A stretch of DNA of 64,000 nt, from positions 64,927 through 128,926 of the forward strand of contig JAMLHN010000003.1 of assembly GCA_023957115.1 (NCBI GenBank). The letters are read 5' to 3'. Within the stretch, counting starts at the first letter, position 1. Each line of letters begins with the position of its first letter. Of this stretch, positions 1 through 8,312 are shown one piece after another. A program made the position numbers and the translations under genes. The DNA comes from Thermomicrobiales bacterium (GTDB taxonomy: Bacteria > Chloroflexota > Chloroflexia > Thermomicrobiales > UBA6265). The notes below the pieces were generated by a model. It worked only from the letters and a program-made list of their open reading frames with translations, searched no databases and was not told the DNA's origin.

Positions 1-911
1 AGATCCGGGGTGCGAACCCGGACAATCCGGTCATCCTCTATCTCAACGGAGGCCCGGGCCAAAGCGACCTCGCGCTCTCACGCGTCTTGCTCGAACCGCT
101 TCACCAGGATTTCACCGTGGTCGGGTGGGACCAACGGGGAACCGGAAAGTCGTACGGATCGCTCGATCCGGAGACCCTAACCCTCGACGCGATCGTCAGT
201 GACACGATCGAGCTCACCAACTATCTGCGCGACCGGTTCGACCAGGAGAAGATCTATCTCCTGACCGAATCGTGGGGATCGATTCCCGGCATCCTAGCCG
301 TGCAACAGCATCCGGAGCTCTATCACGCCTATATCGGCAGCGGGCAGATGGTCGATGTGCAGGAAACCGACCGCATCATCTACGATGATCTCCTTGCCTA
401 TGCCGAGGCGACGGGCGACACGGATCTGGCGGACAAGCTGGAGGGGTTCGGGCCACCTCCCTATGCGGACATCTGGGCCTACGCATTCGTCGTCCAGAAC
501 TACGGGTTGATCGAGGACGATTTCGATCCACCGCAGCCCTATGTCGACCGGGCGGAGGCGTCGGGGGTTGGCTTCTTCGGGATCATGGGCAGCGAGTACA
601 CCCTGATCGACAAGGCCAATGTCATTCGCGGACTGCTCGATATGGCGTCGTTCATGTACCCGCAGATCCAGGAGATCGACTTTCGGCAGCAGGCGGCCAC
701 ACTCCAGGTGCCGGTCTACCTCTTCGACGGCGAGCACGAGCTGCGCGGACGCCGGGAGCTCGCCCACCAATGGTTCGATCTGCTCGACGCACCGGTGAAG
801 GAGATGTTCACCTTCGAGCATGCCGGACACGCGCCAGCGTTCGAATACGCCGATGAGCTCCACCGGATCCTCGTAGAGGTGATCGTTCCCGAAGCCACCG
901 CGACCGCATAG
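1..911 (+). CDS. Alpha/beta hydrolase, proline iminopeptidase-like (5' truncated by window)
   Basis: This is a serine hydrolase of the alpha/beta fold, closest in style to peptidase family S33. The frame is already open at base 3, and codons before the first possible TTG (base 87) encode LYLNGGPGQSD, the HGGPG-like oxyanion region. The gene therefore begins upstream of the window. Further along are GWDQRGTGKS, the nucleophile elbow TESWGS, a likely acid in LFDGEHE and a C-terminal catalytic His in EHAGHAP. No signal peptide can be judged because the N-terminus is missing. It ends convergently with the next hydrolase. The substrate (N-terminal proline peptides or another ester or amide) cannot be told from sequence. 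Confidence 0.85.
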   Translation, partial: IRGANPDNPVILYLNGGPGQSDLALSRVLLEPLHQDFTVVGWDQRGTGKSYGSLDPETLTLDAIVSDTIELTNYLRDRFDQEKIYLLTESWGSIPGILAVQQHPELYHAYIGSGQMVDVQETDRIIYDDLLAYAEATGDTDLADKLEGFGPPPYADIWAYAFVVQNYGLIEDDFDPPQPYVDRAEASGVGFFGIMGSEYTLIDKANVIRGLLDMASFMYPQIQEIDFRQQAATLQVPVYLFDGEHELRGRRELAHQWFDLLDAPVKEMFTFEHAGHAPAFEYADELHRILVEVIVPEATATA

Positions 912-966
912 ATACGAAGTCCGTCGGGACACGCGGTTGCGGATCCGCTTCGAGCGGAAAGATGAG

Positions 967-993
967 AGCCGGGATCGAAGACCGATCCCGGCT
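967..993. terminator. Hairpin between convergent genes
   Basis: An 11-bp perfect stem (agccgggatcg / cgatcccggct) closes a 5-nt loop between two convergent stop codons. There is no clear T tract on either side, so a bidirectional terminator is inferred from position and stem strength only. Confidence 0.5.
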
Positions 994-1022
994 GATTCAT
1001 GTGTGCTCGACGCGCGGCTTGT

Positions 1023-2927
1023 CTACGCGCCGGACGACAGTCCGTGCTGCGCGAGGAAATCCTCGATCGCTGTGACGGCCACATCGGAGAACGGCAGGTC
1101 GGGATTCATGTAGTCCACCGCTGGATTCGCTTCACCCTCGACCACACGCAACGTGTGATCGGCATTCGGGATCGAAACGAACGTGACCGCCTCGTTGCCC
1201 GCGGTCGAGAACCCGCCGAGCAAATGCTGCACCTGCGCCTCGGTTACCTGGGCGTCCTTTTCGCCAAGCAGCACCAGGACGGGCAGGTCGACCGGCAACG
1301 ATGCCGCGATATCGGCCGGATCGAACTGGTCCGCCTGGGCGAGGAACGCCACGCTGCCCGGGTTGAAGAGCTGCATCAGCTCCGGAGTCTCGATCGTGGC
1401 CGGAAGCTCGCCGGTGGTCCGCAGACTTTCGATGATTGCCGCGAGCTCGGCCGAAATCGAGTCCGCGTGCTCCCGGGTTATCTGCCCGGCAGCGACCGCA
1501 GTTTCGAGCTGGCTCGACAACTGCTCATCGAGGAGATCGAGATAACGAATGGAGAGCGGCGCGGCCAGAATGAGCGCTGCTGGCGGTGTACCAGCTTCCG
1601 CCAGCTCTTGGGCCAATGCCAGCGCGAACAGCGCGCCTTCGCTATGCCCGACGAGAATCAGCTTCGACGGATCGACGCCCGGCTGCTCTGCGAGGAACGC
1701 TGCCGCATCGCGCGCCTGCTGCAGGAAGAGCTCGTAGTCGATCCCCGTGCCATCAACGTGGGAACCGAGACCGGTTTGCCCGGAGCCGATCTTGTCGTAG
1801 CGCAGGGACGGGATCCCGGCTTCCGCCAGCGTCACGGCCAGGTTGCGGTTCGTGCCCAGCGGCATACCGATGCTGTTGCCGTCCCGGTCGGTCGGCCCGC
1901 TGCCGGAGATGATCAGGGCGGCTGCACGCGAATCGTCCGGCGCCAGATCGTCCGGGACCATCAACGACCCGTAGATCGTGTCGGGACCGCTGGTGAAGGA
2001 GACCTCGGTGTCGGACAGTCCGATTGCGAGCGGAGTGGCCACGGGCGATGCCGTGGGCGCTGCCGGCGTGATGAGAAAGCCGCTCAGCAGTCCCGAATCC
2101 GGATCGAGGGTCAGGGCAACCTGGAGCCGGGTGCCATCGACGCCCACGATGATGTACGAAAGGTTGGTGGGGGGCTCGTCCCGTGTCGTGATGACCGAAT
2201 CGGGTTCGATGGTGAAGGGCCCGTATGCCTCCTTGAGCTGATCGAGTCCGACGGCCACCTGGTCGGCGGGCGCCTGGGCCATCAATGCCGCATCCACATG
2301 AGCTTCGATCTCACTGGGATCGACCGGCATGGTACTGGGTTGCAGCAGCTCCCAGGTCCAGGCGGCCTGCTGGCCGATCTCGTTCTCCGGGAACGGTCCG
2401 GCGCCCGGCGAGGCAACCGCTTCCGGCGAGGCGATTGCTGTGGGGTACCGGCGGGCAGAATCGGTTCCTCGAAGAAGTCCGGAAATCAGACCCGATGCGG
2501 GATCGACCGAAAGCGAGGCCGGGAGCTGGATCCCGTCTCTGCCCAGCAACAGGAAACGGGCATTGGTCGGCGGGTCGTCCATGGTGGTGACGATCGAGTC
2601 GGTGACGATCTCAACTGGAGCAAGCTCGGCGCGAACCTGCCCGAGCACCCGTTGCAGCACGTCCGCCGGCGCCTGGGCAAGAACCTCCGGAGTGAACTTC
2701 GCGGCAATGTCCTGGCCCGCGGCGTCACTGTCGGGCAGGTTGATGTAGTCCACCAGCCAGGCGATCTGCTCGCCAAGCGGACCTGGTGGCAGGCCATCGG
2801 TTGCGGCGGATCCCGTCGCTGGAGTCGCGTCCTGGGCGACGATTCGTGCTGGCGTAATCGTCACCGTGGCAACTAACGCCAGACTCAGCAGTGCCAATCC
2901 ACAGCGCAGGAGTAGTTTGCGGATCAC
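1023..2927 (-). CDS. Exported alpha/beta hydrolase with tandem DUF3887-like domains
   Basis: The 634-residue product starts with a hydrophobic signal segment (residues about 5-30, cleavage near RIVAQ) and is probably secreted. Two similar segments, about residues 45-150 and 165-280, share the pattern AQAPAD...L..V...LAP(Y)xxIxxDSxxTTxDxPPTN. They look like duplicated DUF3887-type domains. The C-terminal half is a serine hydrolase: ISGSGPTDRDGN before the fold core, nucleophile GHSEG near residue 427, acid in GEKDAQ and His in NADHTLR. Such proteins resemble serine aminopeptidase/esterase families; the substrate is unknown. A 16-bp palindrome lies just upstream of the start. Confidence 0.88.
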   Translation of the reverse strand: MIRKLLLRCGLALLSLALVATVTITPARIVAQDATPATGSAATDGLPPGPLGEQIAWLVDYINLPDSDAAGQDIAAKFTPEVLAQAPADVLQRVLGQVRAELAPVEIVTDSIVTTMDDPPTNARFLLLGRDGIQLPASLSVDPASGLISGLLRGTDSARRYPTAIASPEAVASPGAGPFPENEIGQQAAWTWELLQPSTMPVDPSEIEAHVDAALMAQAPADQVAVGLDQLKEAYGPFTIEPDSVITTRDEPPTNLSYIIVGVDGTRLQVALTLDPDSGLLSGFLITPAAPTASPVATPLAIGLSDTEVSFTSGPDTIYGSLMVPDDLAPDDSRAAALIISGSGPTDRDGNSIGMPLGTNRNLAVTLAEAGIPSLRYDKIGSGQTGLGSHVDGTGIDYELFLQQARDAAAFLAEQPGVDPSKLILVGHSEGALFALALAQELAEAGTPPAALILAAPLSIRYLDLLDEQLSSQLETAVAAGQITREHADSISAELAAIIESLRTTGELPATIETPELMQLFNPGSVAFLAQADQFDPADIAASLPVDLPVLVLLGEKDAQVTEAQVQHLLGGFSTAGNEAVTFVSIPNADHTLRVVEGEANPAVDYMNPDLPFSDVAVTAIEDFLAQHGLSSGA

Positions 2928-2946
2928 GGAAAAAAACCCTTCCCTT

Positions 2947-2962
2947 TGGGTCGTACGACCCA
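2947..2962. promoter_or_regulatory. Perfect 16-bp palindrome upstream of exported hydrolase
   Basis: TGGGTCGTACGACCCA is its own reverse complement and sits about 20 bp before the ATG at 2927, where an operator or a leader hairpin would be placed. No regulator family can be assigned. Confidence 0.4.
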
Positions 2963-3023
2963 GAATGCATACCCCGGGAAGTTTACGTTTGCTGACCGGA
3001 AACTGGCCGGGATGCCGATCTCG

Positions 3024-3704
3024 CTACTGGTCCGAGTCGCCCGGCACACCGTAGGATGGGGCCGAGGCAGGATCGAGCGCGCGGATGACGTAGTCGTCCT
3101 TGAGGGGACGCCAGAGCCGCCAGAGCTTCGCCAGATCGTGCACCGGATCGCTCGACCAGTCGACGCGCAGATCCGTTTCCGGCCACGTCACGCGCCCCAC
3201 CACCTTGAGACCAGCGGAATGCACCGGTCCCTGCTCTCCCCCGAGCGCGAGCGCGGCGTTCAACGCTGCCAGGAGGCGATCCTCGAGATCGGCGTCCGGA
3301 CGCTCGGCGAAGCGCTCGACCATGTGAAGAGGAATTTCGGCATTGGCCAGGAGATTTCCAGCGACCGCTGCGAATGGAACCCGCGCGATGTTGGAGACAC
3401 CCAGCACCCGCTCGCCGCTGAAGGCAACGCTGCCGCCGTGGCCGTCGACCACGCTGAGCTGACGATAGGCGATCAGCTCCGTGTCGTTGACGACCTGGGC
3501 CATCGCCTCGTCTGCGGTGTATCCGTTGCCGACCAGATCGAGCAGCCGGTCTCCCAGCCGAGGATCGGTGATGTTCTGGCTACAGGCCGCACCGGCGCCG
3601 GTACGGACGAATGCGCAGCGCGCGGCGACGGCTGGACTGGACGACGAAACGGCAACGCCGAAGCGACCGGTTCGCGGACAATGCCCGGCAATGGAAAACG
3701 TCAT
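3024..3704 (-). CDS. DUF1028 family protein (Ntn-hydrolase-like)
   Basis: The start MTFSIAGHCPRTGRFGVAV is typical of DUF1028 proteins, which adopt an Ntn-hydrolase-like fold and have no settled reaction. The conserved GAACSQNITDPRLGDRLLDL-type segment and the later GNLLANAEI and MVERF stretches are present. I place the start at 3704 rather than further upstream: this ATG overlaps the stop of the RidA gene (ATGA), and the extra N-terminal residues of a longer reading look like read-through. About 226 residues, matching the family. Its coupling to RidA and a flavin monooxygenase suggests a role in breakdown of an amino- or amide-bearing aromatic, which is inference. Confidence 0.85.
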   Translation of the reverse strand: MTFSIAGHCPRTGRFGVAVSSSSPAVAARCAFVRTGAGAACSQNITDPRLGDRLLDLVGNGYTADEAMAQVVNDTELIAYRQLSVVDGHGGSVAFSGERVLGVSNIARVPFAAVAGNLLANAEIPLHMVERFAERPDADLEDRLLAALNAALALGGEQGPVHSAGLKVVGRVTWPETDLRVDWSSDPVHDLAKLWRLWRPLKDDYVIRALDPASAPSYGVPGDSDQ

Positions 3705-4129
3705 GGGTTCATCCGTTCCTCGGCGATCACGGCGGTCACATCGATTTCGACCAGCCATTCCGGTCGTGCCAGCGCCACGACGACGATTCCGGTCGAGACC
3801 GGAAAGACGCCCTTCAGCCAGCGACCGACGACCGGATAGACTGCGTCGCGATAGCGGACATCGGTCAGATAGATCACGATCTTGACGATGTCGTGCAGCT
3901 CCGCCCCGGCCTCGTCCAGCAGAAGAGCAATGTTCTGCATCGCTTGTTCGGCTTGCGCGGCTGGATCTCCAATGCCGACCGGTTCCCGCGTTTCCAGGTC
4001 CTGTCCAACCTGCCCGCGCAGATAGACGGTATTGCCGGCGACGACGGCTTGGCAGAGATCGTTGTCGAGGTTCTGCTCGGGATAGGTTTCTCGTGTGTTG
4101 AACGGGCGAATCCGGCGGTGGTTTGGCAT
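3701..4129 (-). CDS. RidA/YjgF family enamine/imine deaminase
   Basis: RidA proteins are small trimers that hydrolyse reactive enamine/imine intermediates or act as deaminases in catabolic routes. The protein shows AVVAGNTVYLRGQVGQD and AQAEQAMQNIALLLDEAGA, then VKIVIYLTD and the C-terminal EIDVTAVI, all in family order. The chosen start (MPNHRRIRP) gives 142 residues and lies 4 bp after the HpaB-like stop. The 3' end overlaps the DUF1028 start. Members inside oxygenase operons often serve as dedicated deaminases, so the substrate may be the monooxygenase product. Confidence 0.88.
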   Translation of the reverse strand: MPNHRRIRPFNTRETYPEQNLDNDLCQAVVAGNTVYLRGQVGQDLETREPVGIGDPAAQAEQAMQNIALLLDEAGAELHDIVKIVIYLTDVRYRDAVYPVVGRWLKGVFPVSTGIVVVALARPEWLVEIDVTAVIAEERMNP

Positions 4130-4133
4130 CGCG

Positions 4134-5609
4134 CTACCCTTGCGCGTTTCGCGCGTTCTTCGACAGAACGGTTTCCGAGAGACCGGCGGCCTGTTGCACC
4201 TTCTGGAGGGGACCATCCCAATCGAACGAGCGGTAGACCGCGGCCAGATTGGCGAACGGCGGCGACTGCGCGAAGAGCTGGAAGGTCAGCCGGTGCCCGG
4301 CATAATCGGAGTTGATCAGATCGCGGGCGAAGGCCAGCAGCTTGCGCCGGTCCTCGGCCAGCCATTCGTCGCCAATCGTATAGAACTTCTCCAACCAGGG
4401 CGCCGTTGCCGGATCCTCGAACGCGGCCACATCGGGCGTGACGCAGATCTGCCCGCCGCAGAGCTCGCGCGCGATGTGCATCATCGCGGGTAGCTGCGAC
4501 GTTGCCAGAACGCGGCCCGTATAGAGCAACGATTGGTTCGGCATCAGCAATCCGGCGGGACTCTCCTCCGCCTGCTCGATGGCGGCAATCAGGTGCGCAT
4601 TGATCCCTTCGCGATAACAGGCGAGCGCCGCCAGTTTCTCCTGCACCGCCTGCTGCTTTTCGAGTCCGGTTTGACGAATGTTGAAGAGGGCCGTTCCGAT
4701 CAGCAGATCGGCCATACGCAGGGTCCGCTGCACGAAAGGGAACGCGCTATACCGATGCAAGGTGGCGCGGATATACGCCGCCGCACGGGTGTGACGGTAG
4801 AAAAGGACGTTTTCCCACGGAATCTCGACATCGTCGAAGACGACCAGCGTGTCGATTTCGTCGAACTGGTTCGACAGGGGGTAGTCGGCGGCCGGCGCCC
4901 GGCCGGCAAACCCGGTCCGGCAGATCATCTTGAGCCCGGGTTGCCCCATCTGCGCGATGAACCCGACCGCATAATCCGAAAGCTCCTCGTCGCCCCAATT
5001 GGCAATCGTCGGTTTGACGAAAGCCTGATTCGCATAGGCCGCGGCCGTTTCGTACTTCGCGCCCCGCACGACGATGCCGTTTTCCGTTTCCCGCACGACA
5101 TGCAGCAGCATGTCCGGATCCTGGTCCTGCGGGCGCTTGGATCGGTCTCCTTTCGGATCGGTGTTGGCCGAGACGTGGAACGGATCGGCTCGCACGGCCG
5201 TGGCAATATGATTGCGGATGTTCTCCGAGAAGCGGGGGTCGACGTCATCGAGAACGTCATGTCCGTCGAAGAGCGACCACATCTCCCCGACGGTTTCATC
5301 GCCGACCCGGGTCACGATCCCGTTGATGTCATCCAACACGGTATCGACCGCCAGCCGTTTTGCCCGCCAGTCGGCCCGAGTGCGGGGCAGCTTGGGCCCG
5401 ATCGAGTTGAGCTCGCCGGTCCGGGGGTCGACATAGCTCATGACCTCGGCGGTGGCCGGTTCATGCGCGAGATCGTAGATCCGGGCGCGGATGTCGACGA
5501 TGGGTTTGAATGCGGGATGGGTGGTCACATCGACGATCTTCTCGCCGTTCATGTAGACCTCACGGCCATCCCGGAGCGATTCGCGATACTCCTCACCGGT
5601 ACGGATCAT
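4134..5609 (-). CDS. 4-hydroxyphenylacetate 3-monooxygenase-type oxygenase (HpaB family)
   Basis: The 491 residues match the size and order of the HpaB family, FADH2-dependent ortho-hydroxylases of phenolics. Recognisable elements are the N-terminal RTGEEYRESLRDGREVY, the aromatic-ring pocket region around NHIATAVRADPFHVSAN, and the flavin-binding signature DTLVVFDDVEIPWENVLFY. A separate flavin reductase lies upstream in the same direction, completing the two-component system. The downstream RidA and DUF1028 genes are translationally linked, unlike the classical hpaBC pair. Substrate specificity within the family varies (4-hydroxyphenylacetate, chlorophenols, pyrrole-carboxylates), so only the reaction class is supported. 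Confidence 0.92.
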   Translation of the reverse strand: MIRTGEEYRESLRDGREVYMNGEKIVDVTTHPAFKPIVDIRARIYDLAHEPATAEVMSYVDPRTGELNSIGPKLPRTRADWRAKRLAVDTVLDDINGIVTRVGDETVGEMWSLFDGHDVLDDVDPRFSENIRNHIATAVRADPFHVSANTDPKGDRSKRPQDQDPDMLLHVVRETENGIVVRGAKYETAAAYANQAFVKPTIANWGDEELSDYAVGFIAQMGQPGLKMICRTGFAGRAPAADYPLSNQFDEIDTLVVFDDVEIPWENVLFYRHTRAAAYIRATLHRYSAFPFVQRTLRMADLLIGTALFNIRQTGLEKQQAVQEKLAALACYREGINAHLIAAIEQAEESPAGLLMPNQSLLYTGRVLATSQLPAMMHIARELCGGQICVTPDVAAFEDPATAPWLEKFYTIGDEWLAEDRRKLLAFARDLINSDYAGHRLTFQLFAQSPPFANLAAVYRSFDWDGPLQKVQQAAGLSETVLSKNARNAQG

Positions 5610-5632
5610 GTGTCGGCCCTTCTAGCTCGTCC

Positions 5633-5690
5633 GGGGTCCAGTGTCCTGAGCAACGATTGGGAGTTAGGAGTTGGGATTTTAGGAGTTGGG
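5633..5690. repeat. Heptad-type intergenic repeat
   Basis: This segment holds GGTCCAGTGTCCTGAG followed by GGGAGTTAGGAGTTGGGA and AGGAGTTGGG. Units are spaced 7 bp apart, as at other intergenic sites in the window. It separates the HpaB-like gene from its flavin reductase. Confidence 0.7.
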
Positions 5691-5765
5691 AAGAATCTCC
5701 TGGCTTCTGGGCGTTGAATACGACCCGTTCAGTCTTCTCCGGATCCCGGTCTCCGGCCCCGAAAC

Positions 5766-6356
5766 TCACCAGTCTGGTTCGTCCCAAACCGGATCGGGCA
5801 GCTCCTGCGAGGTTGGGGACGATGTCGGAAGCTGCACCAGCTCGCCGAACGAACGCCGGCCATAGATCAACGGTGTTCCGGCTTCGACGCCAGTTCCCAC
5901 CACTCGACCGATGGCAATGGTATGCGTCCCGACATGATGCGCGGCGATCAGTACGCAATCGAACCAGGCGACCGCGCCGATCAGGAGCGGAGCTCCGGTG
6001 TTCTCCAGGCGCCACGATCCCGATTGAAAATCGTAGGGATTCCCTTTGCGCGGACGTCCGGCAAAGGTCTCCGCCACCCATCGTTGATCGGCACGCAGCG
6101 CATTGACCGCGAAAACGCCGTTGCTCCGAATGGCGGCATCCATGGGATTTCGCCGGTTGACACAGACCAGCAGCGTCGGTGGATCCGCCGTGACCGATGC
6201 CATCGAGCTGACCGTCAAGCCAAACCGCCCGGCCGGACCGTCGGTTGTCACAAGCGTCACACTTGTGGCAACTCGGCTCATTCCGTCGATGAAGGCCAGA
6301 CGCTGCGAATCGTCGGTGATCGACGTGTCGATGATGGGTGTTGCTTCGTCTCTCAC
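5766..6356 (-). CDS. Flavin reductase (HpaC-like) for the adjacent monooxygenase
   Basis: The 196-residue protein belongs to the flavin reductase domain family that supplies reduced FAD/FMN to HpaB-type oxygenases using NAD(P)H. Motifs include SRVATSVTLVTTDGPAGR, GLTVSSMASVTADPPTLLV, NGVFAVNAL near the flavin pocket and the C-terminal GRRSFGEL. It starts at GTG, and that codon overlaps the stop of the upstream PPK2 gene (GTGA), so translation is probably coupled. Between this gene and its oxygenase lie 156 bp with a heptad repeat, so both may still be on one transcript. Confidence 0.88.
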   Translation of the reverse strand: MRDEATPIIDTSITDDSQRLAFIDGMSRVATSVTLVTTDGPAGRFGLTVSSMASVTADPPTLLVCVNRRNPMDAAIRSNGVFAVNALRADQRWVAETFAGRPRKGNPYDFQSGSWRLENTGAPLLIGAVAWFDCVLIAAHHVGTHTIAIGRVVGTGVEAGTPLIYGRRSFGELVQLPTSSPTSQELPDPVWDEPDW

Positions 6357-7234
6357 GATTTTGACGATACCTTGTTCGTTGGGACGGCCTCCAGGGCATC
6401 GGCCGAGCGTTCGTGTTCACGCAAGAGCTCGATTTCCGCAAGCTGGTTCTTGCCAAGCTCATCGAGCGAATCCAGCCATTTGGATTGATAGGGCTCCAGG
6501 GTATCGACGATGCGCTGCGCAACCGCCAGGTCCCGATACCACTTGTGGTCGGCGGGAATGACGTACCAGGGGGCGGCTTTGGTCGAACATTTGGTCAGCG
6601 CGGCTTCATAGGCCGTCTGGTACTGACGCCAATACTGTCGTTCGAGCCAGTCCCCCGCGGAGAGTTTCCAAGCTTTCAACGGTTCCTCTTCTCGTTTCAT
6701 CAGCCGCTCTTTCTGCTCATTTTTGCTGATATGCAGAAAGAACTTCAGGATGATGGTGCCTGACTCGGTCAGAAGCTCTTCGAACTCATTGATCTGGTTA
6801 TAGCGCTTGCTCCAAACCGAGCGGGGCACGAGATCCTTCACCCGCGCGATGAGCACGTCCTCGTAATGCGATCGGTTGAAGACGGTCATCATCCCTTTTT
6901 CCGGCACTTTGTTATGCACGCGCCAGAGAAAGTCGTGCGAGAGCTCGAGCGGGGTCGGCGTTTTGAACGGCCAGACGCGGCACCCCAGCGGATTGACGCT
7001 TTCGAGCACGCTGCTGACGGTTCCATCCTTGCCGCTGGTGTCCATCCCCTGCAGGACGATCAGCACCGAGTTCTGTGAGGCCGCATAGAGCAACCCCTGC
7101 AAATCCCGAATCTGATCTTTCATCGGGCGCAGGAGACGGCGAGCGGCGTCCTTGTCCAAACCGCCGGTTTCGTCGGTTGGAAAATCCGATAGCTTGACCT
7201 TGGTGCCGGGTTTGACCTTTAGCGCGTACGGCAT
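6353..7234 (-). CDS. ppk2: Polyphosphate kinase 2 family protein
   Basis: PPK2 enzymes transfer phosphate between polyphosphate and nucleotides. This 293-residue protein is a single-domain form. The Walker A loop is GMDTSGKDG, the Walker B/lid region is VFNRSHYEDVLI, and WKLSAGDW and PADHKWYRDLAV are family hallmarks. Direction (ATP/GTP synthesis from polyP or the reverse) and nucleoside mono- versus diphosphate preference cannot be read from these motifs. Its last base pairs overlap the flavin reductase start; functional linkage with that gene is not evident. Confidence 0.93.
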   Translation of the reverse strand: MPYALKVKPGTKVKLSDFPTDETGGLDKDAARRLLRPMKDQIRDLQGLLYAASQNSVLIVLQGMDTSGKDGTVSSVLESVNPLGCRVWPFKTPTPLELSHDFLWRVHNKVPEKGMMTVFNRSHYEDVLIARVKDLVPRSVWSKRYNQINEFEELLTESGTIILKFFLHISKNEQKERLMKREEEPLKAWKLSAGDWLERQYWRQYQTAYEAALTKCSTKAAPWYVIPADHKWYRDLAVAQRIVDTLEPYQSKWLDSLDELGKNQLAEIELLREHERSADALEAVPTNKVSSKS

Positions 7235-7249
7235 CGGTGTCCTTTCATG

Positions 7250-8242
7250 CTATGTGCTTGAAATCGCGTGCTGCTTTGGTTCGGCTGCTGGCGCCATTCC
7301 GGTCTCCTCAGCCGGGAGGGCCGGCGCTGGCCGGTTTGCAGGACGGGCAAACATGCGAGCCAATGCAACCCCAGCAAGAGCGATCATGCCCCCGGTGAGC
7401 TGGGCGGTTCCAAGCCGTTCGTCTCGGAAAAGGAACGCGAACACTCCGGTAAAGACCGGGATAAGAAAAAGATACGGCACCGAGCGCCCCGCGCCGGTTC
7501 GCGCAATCGCCCAGCCCCAGAGCGAGTACGCAAGCATCATCGAAACGATGGCCGCGTACAGGATGGAAATCCATCCAAGCTGGTCCACCTCGCCGAACGC
7601 ACTCCGGTCGATCGAGGTGACGACGAAGGGAACGATCGCCACCAGTCCGACCGTGACCGACCAGGCGGTCGTGACTGCCGGTCCATAGCGGATAACCAGA
7701 TCTCGGGTGGTCAATCCGTAAAAGGCGAAGGAGAGCGCAGCCACGACATTGAGCATGTCGCCGAGCGCCGGCTCACCGGCCAACAGCTTCTCGCCAATGA
7801 AAATCCCGACCCCGACGAGCGAGAGGAACACGCCCACCCATTGCAGCATCCGCACCTGTTCCAATCCCAGGAGCGCGGAGATGACCAGCATGAAGATAGG
7901 AGCAAGCGCGATCAGGATCGCTGCCGAGAACGCGGAGGTGTGCGCGAGCCCGATGACGAAGAGCATGTTGTACAACGCGAACCCAAGCACCCCGCTGCCG
8001 ATGAAACGGGGGAGATCGGACCGGCGGATCCGGACTTTGGCGCCACGGGCCGTGAGGACGATCCAGAAGACCACCGCCACGATCGCAAAGCGAGCTGCCA
8101 CATAGATCAGCGGTTCGAGCCCGTCGTCGAGCGCCGCTTTGGTCAGAACGTTATTCGATCCCCAGATGACAACGACCAGGAGCATGGCAAGATCGGCCAG
8201 CTCAAGGTTTCGTGCAGGTTCTTGGGTCGGTTCGCTGGGCAT
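7250..8242 (-). CDS. EamA/DMT family transporter
   Basis: This is an integral membrane protein with about ten hydrophobic segments arranged as two EamA repeats, typical of drug/metabolite exporters. The first helix reads LAMLLVVVIWGSNNVLTKAAL, and the second repeat contains ALSFAFYGLTTRDLVIRYGP. The C-terminal tail is alanine/proline-rich and soluble. I prefer the ATG at 8242, 17 residues before the first helix. A longer TTG start at 8308 is possible, and neither has a good ribosome binding site. Substrate unknown. Confidence 0.85.
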   Translation of the reverse strand: MPSEPTQEPARNLELADLAMLLVVVIWGSNNVLTKAALDDGLEPLIYVAARFAIVAVVFWIVLTARGAKVRIRRSDLPRFIGSGVLGFALYNMLFVIGLAHTSAFSAAILIALAPIFMLVISALLGLEQVRMLQWVGVFLSLVGVGIFIGEKLLAGEPALGDMLNVVAALSFAFYGLTTRDLVIRYGPAVTTAWSVTVGLVAIVPFVVTSIDRSAFGEVDQLGWISILYAAIVSMMLAYSLWGWAIARTGAGRSVPYLFLIPVFTGVFAFLFRDERLGTAQLTGGMIALAGVALARMFARPANRPAPALPAEETGMAPAAEPKQHAISST

Positions 8243-8312
8243 CGCGCGCGGCCCATACCGGGCCAGGGTGGGGATGGAGATCGACTGGCGGCGGAAGACC
8301 GTCAGCAAGAGT

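Noticed and set aside
999..2876. Long plus-strand frame over the exported hydrolase
   Set aside because: Arg-rich, motif-free shadow of a gene with a signal peptide and catalytic triad on the other strand.
4533..5717. Plus-strand frame over the HpaB-like oxygenase
   Set aside because: Antisense shadow; the oxygenase signature and operon spacing are decisive.
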